Shown here in pieces: positions 8,787 through 17,231 of a DNA stretch of 64,000 nt; the first letter of the stretch is position 1; every line of letters starts with the position of its first letter. The notes beneath the pieces are model-generated. The model saw only the letters and a list, made by a program, of their open reading frames with translations, did not search any database and was not told where the DNA came from. The position numbers and the translations under genes were made by a program. Source of the stretch: Lentimonas sp. CC4 (GTDB lineage Bacteria; Verrucomicrobiota; Verrucomicrobiia; Opitutales; Coraliomargaritaceae); contig NZ_CACVBO010000001.1 in assembly GCF_902728235.1 (NCBI RefSeq), positions 1,862,501 to 1,926,500 of the forward strand. Reading direction: 5' to 3'.

Positions 8787-10961
8787 ATGGACGATTTATT
8801 TCAGGATGAAAAACACACAAAGACGGTCGATTACACGGAGCTATTTCAGCAAATTGTTTATCGAACGAAGATCGTGTTGCGCCGCTATTGGTGGGTGATT
8901 CCTCTGGCGGTGGCTCTAGGGGTCTGCGCTAAAGCGGTCCAGAGTCATTTTAAAGAGCCGTTCTATCTGTCAAAGGCTCAAATGATTGTCAGTGGTCGGA
9001 TTGATTTACCTGAGAATGACGTGTATGCAGAGGAGCGTGATAACTTCTTTGGGACTCAAATCGAGCTCATGTTGAGCGAGCAGGTGCAGGTGCGGGCCGT
9101 TGAGCGTATACGTTTATCAAATCCTGAATTGGACGCTGCGTTGAGGGAGACTGAGGCGTATCAGGTCAATGGATTGAACTCGTTGGATATCGAAGCGTAT
9201 GTAAAGCGAGACACGTCGATCTTTGTCCTTCGAGCGTATACTCCGCACGCTGAATATACTCAGGCATATTTGGATGCGGTGATGGAGGAATACATCAACC
9301 GACGAGTGGAAATGCGCTCGAAGACCTCGGAGCGAACCTATGATGCGATTGTTGCGCAGTTGCAGATACTGGAGAAAGAAGTGGATGAGGGGGAAGATGC
9401 GATTGTCGAATTTCAGCAGCGTAACAATATCGTCTTTATTCAGGAGCAAGGTTCCGCTGCGGGAGTGTATCTTGCTGAGTTGAAACGTGAAGTCGCAGAG
9501 TTGAATACCGAGAGCCGCTCGTTGACTTCGATTCTCAATGAGAATCCACAGCAAAAGAGTTTGTTGATCGATCAGTTACAGGGGGCAGGTCGCGGGGAGG
9601 CGCCCTCGAGCGAGGCGTTTAATGGTGGAGGCGTCGATGAGAATCAGAAATATATACAGAGCAAAGAGCAGTTGCAGTTGTTACATGCCCAGTTGGATGA
9701 ATTCTCAATTTATTTAAAGCCGAAGCATCCGAAAATAATCGGTCTTAAAAATCAGATTGAGCGCACTGAGAATCAATTGAAAATACATCGCGCTCAGGCG
9801 CTGGAGCGTATTGCAGAGCGTCAGCAGGTGGTCGGGAATCAGATCAAGAATCTCAATGCAGAGATTGAAATCTGGGAAAAGACCGCGCTGGAAAATGGGC
9901 GTTTGATTGCTGAATTCGAACGTTTGCAGTCACGCCTGAAGCGTTCAAAGGAGGCGTATGCGAGTAGCCAGGACTCACTGCGTGCGATTGATACGAATCA
10001 GAATCTACAACAAGACACAGTTTCGATTTTGGTGAATGCGCGTAAGCCAGTCCCTGCAGGGGTAGGTCTTGTGCGTCAATTTGCGATGGGAGGCTTGTTT
10101 GGATTCGTCTTGGCTGGCGGCGTGCTTTTTCTGTTGGGTGCACTGGATAATCGAATTTTGTCTGCGAATGAGTTAAGTGCGCAGTTTCAGCATCCCTTGA
10201 TCGGGGCGATTCCCTATGAGAAGGTAAATGAGGGGGATGTGCACTCGGTGTTGTTGCGTAAGAATGATGATCGCTATGTGTTTGCAGAGGCTTGTCGTAA
10301 CCTGAGGACGTCCGTGTTCTTTATGGGGGATGAGCATGTGAAGCCTAGTGTTTTTGCTGTGACGAGTGCGGTGCCTTCAGAGGGGAAGTCCACTGTAGCG
10401 GCGAACTTGGCTGTGGCATTATCCTTTGCACATTCGAAGGTCTTACTCGTAGATGCTGACTTACGTCGTGGGCGTCTGCACCATTTACTTAAGTTGAACC
10501 GAGAGAATGGGTTTTCTGATATTTTAGATGGCCGACTGACACTCGATACTGCGCTGCAATCGAGTCGTTATGAGCATTTAGATTTCGTCTCTATTGGTGG
10601 GTATCCCGATCATCCGGCTGAATTGCTGATGAGTGAGAATATGGATGCGTTTATCCGCGAGGCGAGAGAGCGGTATGATTTTGTTATCTTTGATACGGCG
10701 CCGATACTTGCGACTGATGATACGTCTGGATTTGCAGGGAAGGTCGATGCTGTATTGTTTACGATTCGGTGTGCATATACTCAGGTTCGTCAGATCAAAC
10801 CCGCGATGGCTCGTCTGCGTGAGCGTAATATCGATGTTTCAGGGTTGATCCTTAACTATGTCGATGCGATGCAGCCGGGGTATTACTACTACAAATATTC
10901 GGAGTATTATACTGATTCAAAAAGTGGTAGTAGCTCGTCTTCTAAAACTACCAGCACCTAA
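8787..10961 (+). CDS. Wzz-type chain-length regulator fused to a bacterial tyrosine kinase (Wzc/GumC-CpsD type)
   Basis: A 724-residue inner-membrane protein controlling polysaccharide chain length and export. The first transmembrane helix is near residues 31-50 (YWWVIPLAVALGV). A long periplasmic coiled-coil region follows (about 185-410), then a second helix (about 431-453, GGLFGFVLAGGVLFLLGAL). The cytoplasmic BY-kinase domain has Walker A VPSEGKST (about 528-535), Walker A' LLVDADLR (about 553-560) and Walker B FVIFDTAP (about 631-638). The C-terminus carries the autophosphorylated-type tyrosine cluster YYYYKYSEYY (about 699-708) and a Ser/Thr-rich tail. In known systems, cycling of phosphorylation on the cluster drives polymer assembly. 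It lies between the export protein and the polymerase/ligase gene. Confidence 0.92.
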   Translation: MDDLFQDEKHTKTVDYTELFQQIVYRTKIVLRRYWWVIPLAVALGVCAKAVQSHFKEPFYLSKAQMIVSGRIDLPENDVYAEERDNFFGTQIELMLSEQVQVRAVERIRLSNPELDAALRETEAYQVNGLNSLDIEAYVKRDTSIFVLRAYTPHAEYTQAYLDAVMEEYINRRVEMRSKTSERTYDAIVAQLQILEKEVDEGEDAIVEFQQRNNIVFIQEQGSAAGVYLAELKREVAELNTESRSLTSILNENPQQKSLLIDQLQGAGRGEAPSSEAFNGGGVDENQKYIQSKEQLQLLHAQLDEFSIYLKPKHPKIIGLKNQIERTENQLKIHRAQALERIAERQQVVGNQIKNLNAEIEIWEKTALENGRLIAEFERLQSRLKRSKEAYASSQDSLRAIDTNQNLQQDTVSILVNARKPVPAGVGLVRQFAMGGLFGFVLAGGVLFLLGALDNRILSANELSAQFQHPLIGAIPYEKVNEGDVHSVLLRKNDDRYVFAEACRNLRTSVFFMGDEHVKPSVFAVTSAVPSEGKSTVAANLAVALSFAHSKVLLVDADLRRGRLHHLLKLNRENGFSDILDGRLTLDTALQSSRYEHLDFVSIGGYPDHPAELLMSENMDAFIREARERYDFVIFDTAPILATDDTSGFAGKVDAVLFTIRCAYTQVRQIKPAMARLRERNIDVSGLILNYVDAMQPGYYYYKYSEYYTDSKSGSSSSSKTTST

Positions 10962-11009
10962 CCTCGGTTTGTGCGTGGTTATGAATTTAATAGGGCAAGA
11001 GGCTTAGGT

Positions 11010-13517
11010 ATGGATTCAGATCCACGAAAAAAGTATCGACGCATAAAGCATCGAGATGAGAGTTCGTCTCGGAGTCGCGGGCGCTCAAAAGGTATGCGCC
11101 GCAGGTCCTCGCCGCCCGCTACGTCGTCTTTCGCTGCAGTAAGTGTTTCGCCATCGAAGGCGCCGGTTTCATTGCCAGAGCCTAAAGGTGCGCCTGCTAT
11201 CTGTAAGGGCTTCATCTTGGGCTTGCTGGGCGTGTGCGTTTTAATCCTGCTTGGAGGTGGGCATCATGTGCATGCGTTGGGATTCGCTCTGGTCTTGCCG
11301 GGAGTAGCTTTGCTGTTACGCCCTCCGACACGTAGCCTTGGTAAGTGGCTGGATGTGGGGCTGTTTGGTTTATTGGGCTCTCTATTGTTCGCTTTCTTGC
11401 CCATGTTTTATTGGAAGACTCCAGCGTGGAGGACGACTGCGGTTGATGTTTTTGGGTTCGAATTGCCGTGGAGCTTGTCGGTGCAACCGTGGATTAGCTT
11501 TGAGGCCTTCTTGTTGGCTGTGGCTGGTTTTAGTTGGTTGTATGCGGCATCCAGTTGGAAGGTGAACTATTCGGGGCGGAAGTGGATATACTTTTGGCTG
11601 TCCTGCTTGATTGCTGTCTTCGCCGTGGTGGTTTTGGTGGGTAATCTTTTTGGGTTGCGCTATCCTGGGGCAGAATCTGCGACTGCGTTTAGTTTTTTCC
11701 CGAACCGCAACCAGACGTCTGACTTTATTGCGATTGGGGGAGTGCTGACGTTTAGCTATGCGATGGAGGGCTTGAGGGGGCGTAGGCTGATTCAACTGGT
11801 TGGCTTTGTTGGATCGTTCTTATGTTTGGCTGCGCTGATCTATGGGGTGTCGCGAGCGGGAGTGCTATTGTATTTCGGCGGCATTGGTTTGTGGTTTGTC
11901 TTTAGTCTGCGTCGTTCGGTTATGTCGTTGTTCTTAAAGGTCGGTGTTCCAGTCGTGCTGCTGGTCTTCAGCGTTTTCATTACGAGCCATGAACCGGCTG
12001 TGGAGCGTGCGACGAAGTATCTATCGTCTCCGTCAGAGTGGGGGCAGGGCAACCGAATGTTGATCATGCATGATGCGGTGGATATGATTCAAGCCGCGCC
12101 GTTGACTGGGCACGGAGTGGGGAATTTTGAAGAGGTGTTCCCTCAGTATCGTGATGTGTCGCGCAATTATCAGCGGGCGGTTCACCCTGAAAGTGATTTA
12201 TTTTGGTTGGGTGCTGAGGGTGGTTTAATTGCAGTGTTCTTTTTGGGGCTCTTGATTGTATCGTATTTTAGAAAATGCCGAACTTCTAGGTCAGGGCGCA
12301 GTGGTGCATTTCGTATGATTGCGTTGACGGGGGTGGTTTTATTTTTGGTGCACGGTTTGTTTGATGTGTCGGGGCATCGCCCAGGGACTGCTTATTTTGC
12401 GATTTTATTTGCGACGCTGGCCTTGCCGCGTGCGACTTCTGCGCCGCGTGCCACCTTTAAGCCTGTGGTTTGGCGCAGTGTGGGAGGTGTTTTGCTGCTC
12501 TTCGGCGGGCTTTGGATTCTCGGGGGTCTGTTTGGACTGCCGACGCATTCGTCCGTGGCGTTGGATATTCAAGAGCAGCGTGCGACTGAGAGTAGTGCTG
12601 TGGCGGATCTAGATCGAGCTGAGGGTGCGATAGATAAAGTGATTGCGTTGCAACCGTTGAGTTGGCGTGGGTATTTTCAGCGTGCTCAGATCGGCTTGTC
12701 GCGTGGTGACCTGCGATCAGAGGTCGCTCAAGATTTTCGTCGTGCTCGCTTTGCGGAGCCAAATATTGGGATGATTGCTTATGAGGAGGGGCTGGCATGG
12801 CTACCTTATGATGTGAATCGCACCGTGTCTGCATGGCGCGAGGCGTTGATTCGTTATGTCGATTCGAAGGAGGATCTTTATCGCAGAATGCTGGAGAAGG
12901 CCTCTAAGAATGATGCGTTGATGGAGGGCATGATTGAAATGTCTCAAGTCGATGCGACTGATCGGGCGCGCTTGCTGCTGTTCTTGTCTGGTTCGGCGTT
13001 TAAGCGAGAAATAGAGAAAGAGCTGCGTGCGGAGGCGTCGTTGGCGCGGTTTACGAGGGAGGACCGGACAGCAATATTGAGACGATGGGCTGATGTTGGA
13101 GAGTCGGATCAGCTGGAAGCATATCTGGAAGAGTATGGTGATACCTTGGACTCGACTTGGTTGTTATATGCCATGCTTCGTCAACATCAGGCTCGGTATA
13201 AGGAGGCTGTGGATTTGATGCGGAAGGGGCTTCCCGCGCCGCAAATTCCCGAGGTGAAAATTGACTTGAGCAGAATTGATCGCCTGAAGCGCGGCTTCTT
13301 TGCTGCATCAAGCGATTTGTCGAAGGGCACTGCATTGATGAGGTATTATATAGAAAACGAGGAATACTCGGAGGCGCTACTTATTGTTAATCAAATACTC
13401 AAGCAATCGAACCCGCCAAGATATGTGTATTACTGGCGTGCTGAGATTCTCTATAAGTTACAGCACTATTCTGAGAGCTGGTATGCGTTTGAGGACTATT
13501 GGAAGCAGACTCAGTAG
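11010..13517 (+). CDS. O-antigen ligase/polymerase (Wzy_C family) with long TPR-like C-terminal half
   Basis: An inner-membrane protein of 835 residues from the ATG at 11010, chosen over the in-frame GTG at 10971 because AAGAGG lies just upstream. The N-terminus is a basic, Ser/Arg-rich cytoplasmic stretch. Many transmembrane helices follow from about residue 55 to 480. The Wzy_C region includes the loop ATKYLSSPSEWGQGNRMLIM and the conserved HGVGNFEEVFPQYRD ... HPESDLFWLGAEGG block typical of O-antigen ligases and polymerases. After the last helix (about 485-510) some 300 soluble residues follow, Ala/Arg-rich and helical, with TPR-like pairs (for example YVYYWRAEILYKLQHYSESWYAFEDY at the end, in part). 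It could polymerise or ligate the operon's glycan. Exactly which cannot be told from sequence. Confidence 0.82.
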   Translation: MDSDPRKKYRRIKHRDESSSRSRGRSKGMRRRSSPPATSSFAAVSVSPSKAPVSLPEPKGAPAICKGFILGLLGVCVLILLGGGHHVHALGFALVLPGVALLLRPPTRSLGKWLDVGLFGLLGSLLFAFLPMFYWKTPAWRTTAVDVFGFELPWSLSVQPWISFEAFLLAVAGFSWLYAASSWKVNYSGRKWIYFWLSCLIAVFAVVVLVGNLFGLRYPGAESATAFSFFPNRNQTSDFIAIGGVLTFSYAMEGLRGRRLIQLVGFVGSFLCLAALIYGVSRAGVLLYFGGIGLWFVFSLRRSVMSLFLKVGVPVVLLVFSVFITSHEPAVERATKYLSSPSEWGQGNRMLIMHDAVDMIQAAPLTGHGVGNFEEVFPQYRDVSRNYQRAVHPESDLFWLGAEGGLIAVFFLGLLIVSYFRKCRTSRSGRSGAFRMIALTGVVLFLVHGLFDVSGHRPGTAYFAILFATLALPRATSAPRATFKPVVWRSVGGVLLLFGGLWILGGLFGLPTHSSVALDIQEQRATESSAVADLDRAEGAIDKVIALQPLSWRGYFQRAQIGLSRGDLRSEVAQDFRRARFAEPNIGMIAYEEGLAWLPYDVNRTVSAWREALIRYVDSKEDLYRRMLEKASKNDALMEGMIEMSQVDATDRARLLLFLSGSAFKREIEKELRAEASLARFTREDRTAILRRWADVGESDQLEAYLEEYGDTLDSTWLLYAMLRQHQARYKEAVDLMRKGLPAPQIPEVKIDLSRIDRLKRGFFAASSDLSKGTALMRYYIENEEYSEALLIVNQILKQSNPPRYVYYWRAEILYKLQHYSESWYAFEDYWKQTQ

Positions 13518-13620
13518 GCCGAAGGGGGCTGGATTCAAAAAAAAGGTTCATCGTCGATTAGTGGGATCGCTGTTGAGGCTCACCGCACACTGGGGGAATA
13601 TCTGATTCAACATTGGGGTG

Positions 13621-13649
13621 CATGCTTCTCCTGCTTGCAGGCGAGCATG
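13621..13649 (+). terminator. Imperfect hairpin about 100 nt after the exopolysaccharide operon, without a T-run
   Basis: Outer arms catgct (13621-13626) and agcatg (13644-13649) and inner arms cctgc (13630-13634) and gcagg (13637-13641) can pair, with small internal loops and a 2-nt apex that would have to open. There is no following U-tract, so it is at best a factor-dependent stop or an RNA-protecting structure. Confidence 0.3.
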
Positions 13650-13768
13650 TCTTCGACTGCGCAAAACAGACTCTCTCCGAGAAGCCCGTGCCACAATGCA
13701 ATTGAGCTTTGTTCTATCTCAGTGATTTACTGTCGAACGAGTCCGCTCCCTGTCATCGTCGATGAGCC

Positions 13769-13798
13769 AAAAAAAGCCGCTACGATCATCGCAGCGGC
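13769..13798 (-). terminator. Intrinsic terminator of the glycine-zipper lipoprotein gene
   Basis: A 9-bp stem (13776-13784 with 13790-13798, one G-T wobble) and a 5-nt loop are followed on the minus strand by seven Ts (13769-13775). It begins 30 nt after the stop of the minus-strand lipoprotein gene. Confidence 0.9.
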
Positions 13799-13827
13799 CT
13801 TTAGGAAAGGGTGGTATCAACTGGTGC

Positions 13828-14301
13828 TTACTGACGAACGCGGCTGACGCCCTTGTTGTCGGTGATGACGCGCACGCTGTCACCTTTGAGGAAGGCATCA
13901 TCGGCTTCTTGGACGATGACTAAGATACGGCCGTCCTGGAGTTCGACTTCGAGCTCGTGGCCTGCGACTGTGCGCATGTTTTTCTCAGACTTTGCCCCAA
14001 CTGCTGCCCCTGCCAGTGCGCCCCCCATGGCTGCGAGCGTGCTGCCGCGGCCGTTGCCTAGCATCGAGCCTGCGATGCCGCCTGTTGCAGCACCAACTAC
14101 TGCGCCACCACCTGTTGTCTCAGGTTCGATGGTGACTGCTGCAACATTGAGTAGCACACCATACTGGACATTCATCTGTTGTTGGGCTTGGCCACGTGTG
14201 TATGTTTTGCCGCCTTGACTGGCCGTGTCACAGCCTGTCATGGCGATGGTTGAAAGAGCCACTAGTGCAGAAAGAGAAAGAGCGCGAGTTGTGTTTTTCA
14301 T
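13828..14301 (-). CDS. Glycine-zipper outer-membrane lipoprotein (SlyB / 17-kDa antigen type)
   Basis: A 157-residue lipoprotein. The signal peptide ends in the lipobox MTGC (Cys at about residue 24). A glycine-zipper 2TM domain follows (about 64-105: GGGAVVGAATGGIAGSMLGN and later GGALAGAAVGA). A C-terminal beta-rich segment contains the family phrase VELQDGRILVIVQEADDAFLKGDSVRVI. This matches SlyB/Rick_17kDa_Anti proteins, which sit in the outer membrane and support envelope integrity under stress. It is monocistronic by appearance, with its own terminator downstream and the GltS gene upstream on the same strand 64 nt away. Confidence 0.9.
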   Translation of the reverse strand: MKNTTRALSLSALVALSTIAMTGCDTASQGGKTYTRGQAQQQMNVQYGVLLNVAAVTIEPETTGGGAVVGAATGGIAGSMLGNGRGSTLAAMGGALAGAAVGAKSEKNMRTVAGHELEVELQDGRILVIVQEADDAFLKGDSVRVITDNKGVSRVRQ

Positions 14302-14365
14302 GATATAAGAATGGTGAGTGTAGAGCCTAAGCAGAGAGCTATAAAATAGCTAGATAGCTGTAAAA

Positions 14366-15562
14366 TCAAGCGAACCAATTAAGGAATACCTGAATAATCA
14401 GTGCATTGGCGATATCTACGAAGAAACCGCAGACTAGAGGCACTATTATGAACGCTTTGTGAGCTGCTCCATAGCGTTTCGAGACCGCCGTCATATTTGC
14501 CATCGCAGTCGGAGTGGAGCCGAGTGAGATGCCTCCAAAGCCCGAGCATATCACGGCGGCTTCGTAATCGCGTCCCATGAGGCGGAACACCACAAAGAGG
14601 GCAAAGCAGAATGCGAGTATGAATTGCACGCCGAGGATGGCGACAATCGGCCCTGCAAGGTCAGTCAGGGTCCAGAGTTGTAGACTCATTAAAGACATTG
14701 CTAGGAACATTCCAAGAGCGACGTCCGACATCAGGGCAAGGGCAGGAGTGCCTGATGGCCATTTTAGCTTAGGAAACAGTCGAGGCACGGTATTGGTCAA
14801 AATAATTCCACCGAAGAGGCAGCATACAAATAGCGGTAAGTCTAGGCCTGCACTTTCTAAGCCTTGCTGAATCGCAGCTCCTAGAGTCAGGCATAGGTTG
14901 AGTATCAGCCAAGCACTGAGGATGGAATACATGTCCACTTTTGTGTGTTCATGGTTGTGTGTGAGTCCAACGTCTGGCTGCTCGCAGGTTTTGGGCTCCA
15001 ATTTGTGGCGCTTGATGAGGATATTCGCGATGGGGCCACCCATTAGGGAGGCGAGCACTAGGCCAAAAGTTGCGCAGGCGATTCCGATTTCCGAAGCATT
15101 GGTGATCCCGTATTGCTCCACGTAGACCGGGGTCCATGCAATTGCGGTGCCGTGTCCGCCGATGAGCGAGGTGGTGCCGCCAAGCACGCCAACCGCACCG
15201 TCTAGGCCGAAGAGTGAGGCGACTCCGACTCCTGCGATGTTTTGCAGAAACATGAATACGATGGTGGCACTCAATAAAATAACTAGAGGCAGGCCGCCAG
15301 AAAGGAGAGAGCGCAGATCCGAGTTGAGGCCGATGCCTGCGAAGAAGTAGATAAGCAGCACATCGCGTGCGTGTAGGTCGAACGAGATTTCAATGCCAGT
15401 GGTCAGGTAGAGCACGAATGTAATCAAGCAGATTAATAATCCGCTACTGACTGGCTCGGGAATATTGTAGCGCCGTAAGATGGAGAAACGGGTGCTCAGC
15501 AGCTTGCCTATAAATAAGACAATGATGCCGAGGTTGAATGTGGTGAGCATTTCTAATTCCAT
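14366..15562 (-). CDS. gltS: Sodium/glutamate symporter GltS
   Basis: An inner-membrane sodium-coupled glutamate carrier. I place the start at the ATG at 15562 (398 residues) because this aligns with E. coli GltS (about 401 residues). An upstream in-frame start at 15613 would add 17 residues. Family landmarks are YNIPEPVSSGLL near the N-terminus, FFAGIGLNSDL, the first re-entrant loop GGTTSLIGGHGTAIAW, GIACATFGLVLASLMGGPIA, and the second inverted-repeat loop CSGFGGISLGSTPTAMANM. About ten transmembrane helices are evident. The terminal helix holds the DIANALIIQVFLNWF segment. It is followed on the same strand by the lipoprotein gene. tRNA-Lys lies upstream. Confidence 0.95.
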   Translation of the reverse strand: MELEMLTTFNLGIIVLFIGKLLSTRFSILRRYNIPEPVSSGLLICLITFVLYLTTGIEISFDLHARDVLLIYFFAGIGLNSDLRSLLSGGLPLVILLSATIVFMFLQNIAGVGVASLFGLDGAVGVLGGTTSLIGGHGTAIAWTPVYVEQYGITNASEIGIACATFGLVLASLMGGPIANILIKRHKLEPKTCEQPDVGLTHNHEHTKVDMYSILSAWLILNLCLTLGAAIQQGLESAGLDLPLFVCCLFGGIILTNTVPRLFPKLKWPSGTPALALMSDVALGMFLAMSLMSLQLWTLTDLAGPIVAILGVQFILAFCFALFVVFRLMGRDYEAAVICSGFGGISLGSTPTAMANMTAVSKRYGAAHKAFIIVPLVCGFFVDIANALIIQVFLNWFA

Positions 15563-15684
15563 AAGTTTTGCTAGAGGGAGTGGTATCGTTGGCCTGAGTG
15601 ACTGTGAGGTCAAATATGGATGGTAGGGGGGATTGGGTCCCGGATCGAACTAATAGAACCTAAGACATCGGAATCTGTTGGGCA

Positions 15685-15722
15685 CAAAAAAGCCTGTAAA
15701 TCATTGAGATTCACAGGCTTTT
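15685..15722 (-). terminator. Intrinsic terminator of tRNA-Lys
   Basis: A 15-bp stem (15688-15702 with 15708-15722, one G-T wobble) and a 5-nt loop, with a minus-strand T-run over 15686-15691. It starts 8 nt after the encoded CCA of the tRNA. Confidence 0.92.
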
Positions 15723-15729
15723 AAGAAAG

Positions 15730-15805
15730 TGGTAGACCGTCGGGGACTTGAACCCCGAACCAATTGATTAAAAGTCAACTGCTCTACCGATTGAGCTAAC
15801 GATCC
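15730..15805 (-). tRNA. tRNA-Lys (anticodon UUU)
   Basis: A 76-nt cloverleaf including an encoded 3' CCA (15730-15732). The acceptor stem GGATCGT pairs with ACGGTCT (with G-T pairs at 1:72 and 4:69). The D arm is GCTC...GAGC. The anticodon stem GTTGA/TCAAT encloses the loop CTTTTAA, so the anticodon TTT is at 15770-15772. The T arm is CGGGG-TTCAAGT-CCCCG. Sequence and layout closely follow E. coli tRNA-Lys. Confidence 0.97.
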
Positions 15806-15893
15806 GCTTTAAAAACGCAGGATGGAAGGCATCTAGTCGGGTCTTGTCAAGTTCAGGAAACATCTTTTTTATCTTTTTTGAACGAAATACTTT

Positions 15894-15920
15894 GGAACAA
15901 ATCTAAGCTTTAAACGATCT
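15894..15920 (+). promoter_or_regulatory. Possible ECF-type promoter upstream of the ECF sigma gene
   Basis: GGAAC (15894-15898), 16 nt, then CGATC (15915-15919) resembles the -35/-10 arrangement of ECF-sigma promoters and would suggest autoregulation. The -10-like box lies only 8 nt before the ATG at 15928, so the transcript would be nearly leaderless. This weakens the call, unless translation starts at the ATG at 15940. Confidence 0.3.
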
Positions 15921-15927
15921 AGCTTAC

Positions 15928-16542
15928 ATGAACCCTACAATGAGAGTAAAAAGCGAACCAGCCTGCCAAGACGATCTCTTGATCGAACGTATCAAAAACG
16001 GTGATAATGCCGCCTATGAAGATATGGTTACGCGCTATTGGGATCGTATCTTTGCGCGCGTGCATCATCTTTTAAAAAATCAGCAAGATGCTGAGGAAGT
16101 GACGCAAGATGCCTTTATCCGTGCGCACCGCGGGCTAGAAAGTTTTCGCGGGGATGCTTCATTTTCGACGTGGCTCTATCAAATCGCTACGAACTTGGCT
16201 CACAATCGCTACTGGTATTGGTTCCGTCGCAAGCGGGATTACTCCGTCTCACTGGATCAGCCTCTGTCTGCAGAGGGCGATTTGACTCTTGAGAATGTGA
16301 TGCCTAGCGAGAGCGAGACGCCTGCTGAGTCAGCTGTAACGCAAGAGTTCGTTGATCGCGTGTCTGAATGCATGAATGGGCTTGGCGATAAGCATCGCGA
16401 AGTGCTGACCTTGCGTAATGTCCAAAATATGAGCTATGAGGAGATTTCTCAAGAGCTAGATATCAGTGTCGGCACGGTGAAAAGCCGTATCGCACGCGCT
16501 CGTGAGAGTCTGCGTGAATTGATGGGTAGCGATTTCTCATGA
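15928..16542 (+). CDS. RNA polymerase ECF sigma factor (RpoE-like)
   Basis: A 204-residue group IV sigma factor. Region 2 spans residues about 28-105 (DAEEVTQDAFIRAHRGLESF, FSTWLYQIATNLAHNRYWYW). A short acidic linker rich in Ser/Glu follows. Region 4 spans about 149-200 (LGDKHREVLTLRNVQNMSYE, then EISQELDISVGTVKSRIARA). There is no region 1.1 or 3, as expected for ECF factors. The next gene overlaps by an ATGA junction and encodes a membrane protein with an anti-sigma-like N-terminus, so the pair is probably a sigma/anti-sigma module. Confidence 0.93.
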   Translation: MNPTMRVKSEPACQDDLLIERIKNGDNAAYEDMVTRYWDRIFARVHHLLKNQQDAEEVTQDAFIRAHRGLESFRGDASFSTWLYQIATNLAHNRYWYWFRRKRDYSVSLDQPLSAEGDLTLENVMPSESETPAESAVTQEFVDRVSECMNGLGDKHREVLTLRNVQNMSYEEISQELDISVGTVKSRIARARESLRELMGSDFS

Positions 16543-17210
16543 ACGACACTGAATTTTCAGAGCTGGTAAATTTGTATTTCGACCGAGAAATTACCTCGGA
16601 CGATCTTGAATGGTTGCAGCAAGAGCTCGCCGCGAATCCTGCGCGTAAGCGTGAGTTTCAGGCACGTTTTCGTTTGCACCAAGCGATGCGCATGGCGGTG
16701 GCGCCTGAGGTGGAGCAAGTTGCCAAGTTTCGTGAATTGGGCGCTCGTCAGGCGTCTCAAGCGAGCCGTCTTACGGTTTTAGTCTTTGGCTCAGGTATTG
16801 CTGCATGTGCCGCTGTAGGCTTTGTTTTGCTGAAACCAGTGTTTCGGGAGTCCGAGGCGGTCGCCTCGACCGAAGAGATTTCAGGGCTGGAACACTCTGA
16901 TATCCAGCGTTTTGCTGATAATCAAGTCCTGCCAGAGTCGCGTCGCGGGAGCTTAGCCTCGCACTTACGCTTGCTGGGGCTCACCCCAGATATGGCTCCT
17001 GATGAGCGTCAGCTCCGAGGGGTGGATCATGAGGCGCTGCGTCAACGCGAAGCACGCCGCCAGTATGAGATTGATCGCATCAATCAGTTTAAGGCCTTTT
17101 CGGCTATGCCAGAGCCACGATTGTTTGAGTCGCTGGATGATAGTTCACCCCAAGAAACGCAGGCGCAGCGTTGGCCCGCGGGTTTTCAGAGCTCTTTGGC
17201 TAGTTTCTAG
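16539..17210 (+). CDS. Putative membrane-bound anti-sigma factor
   Basis: A 223-residue protein whose ATG overlaps the sigma gene's stop (ATGA), indicating translational coupling. The N-terminal 60 residues (ELVNLYFDREITSDDLEWLQ ...) resemble the helical anti-sigma domain of ECF regulators but lack the HxxxCxxC zinc motif. One transmembrane helix is visible at about residues 78-100 (LTVLVFGSGIAACAAVGFVL). The C-terminal part is charged and low-complexity, presumably periplasmic. Identity rests on position and topology rather than a clear family match. Confidence 0.65.
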   Translation: MNDTEFSELVNLYFDREITSDDLEWLQQELAANPARKREFQARFRLHQAMRMAVAPEVEQVAKFRELGARQASQASRLTVLVFGSGIAACAAVGFVLLKPVFRESEAVASTEEISGLEHSDIQRFADNQVLPESRRGSLASHLRLLGLTPDMAPDERQLRGVDHEALRQREARRQYEIDRINQFKAFSAMPEPRLFESLDDSSPQETQAQRWPAGFQSSLASF

Positions 17211-17231
17211 CCACCCCATCTCACGATTGCG

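Larger units (their letters stand above)
13518..13827. other. Intergenic region between convergent genes
   Basis: No credible coding sequence. It holds an imperfect hairpin at 13621-13649 and a strong minus-strand terminator at 13769-13798. Nothing else is recognisable. Confidence 0.6.

Noticed and set aside
10971-11009. GTG start for the O-antigen ligase gene
   Set aside because: The ATG at 11010 has AAGAGG just upstream, and the extra 13 residues show no conservation-like features.
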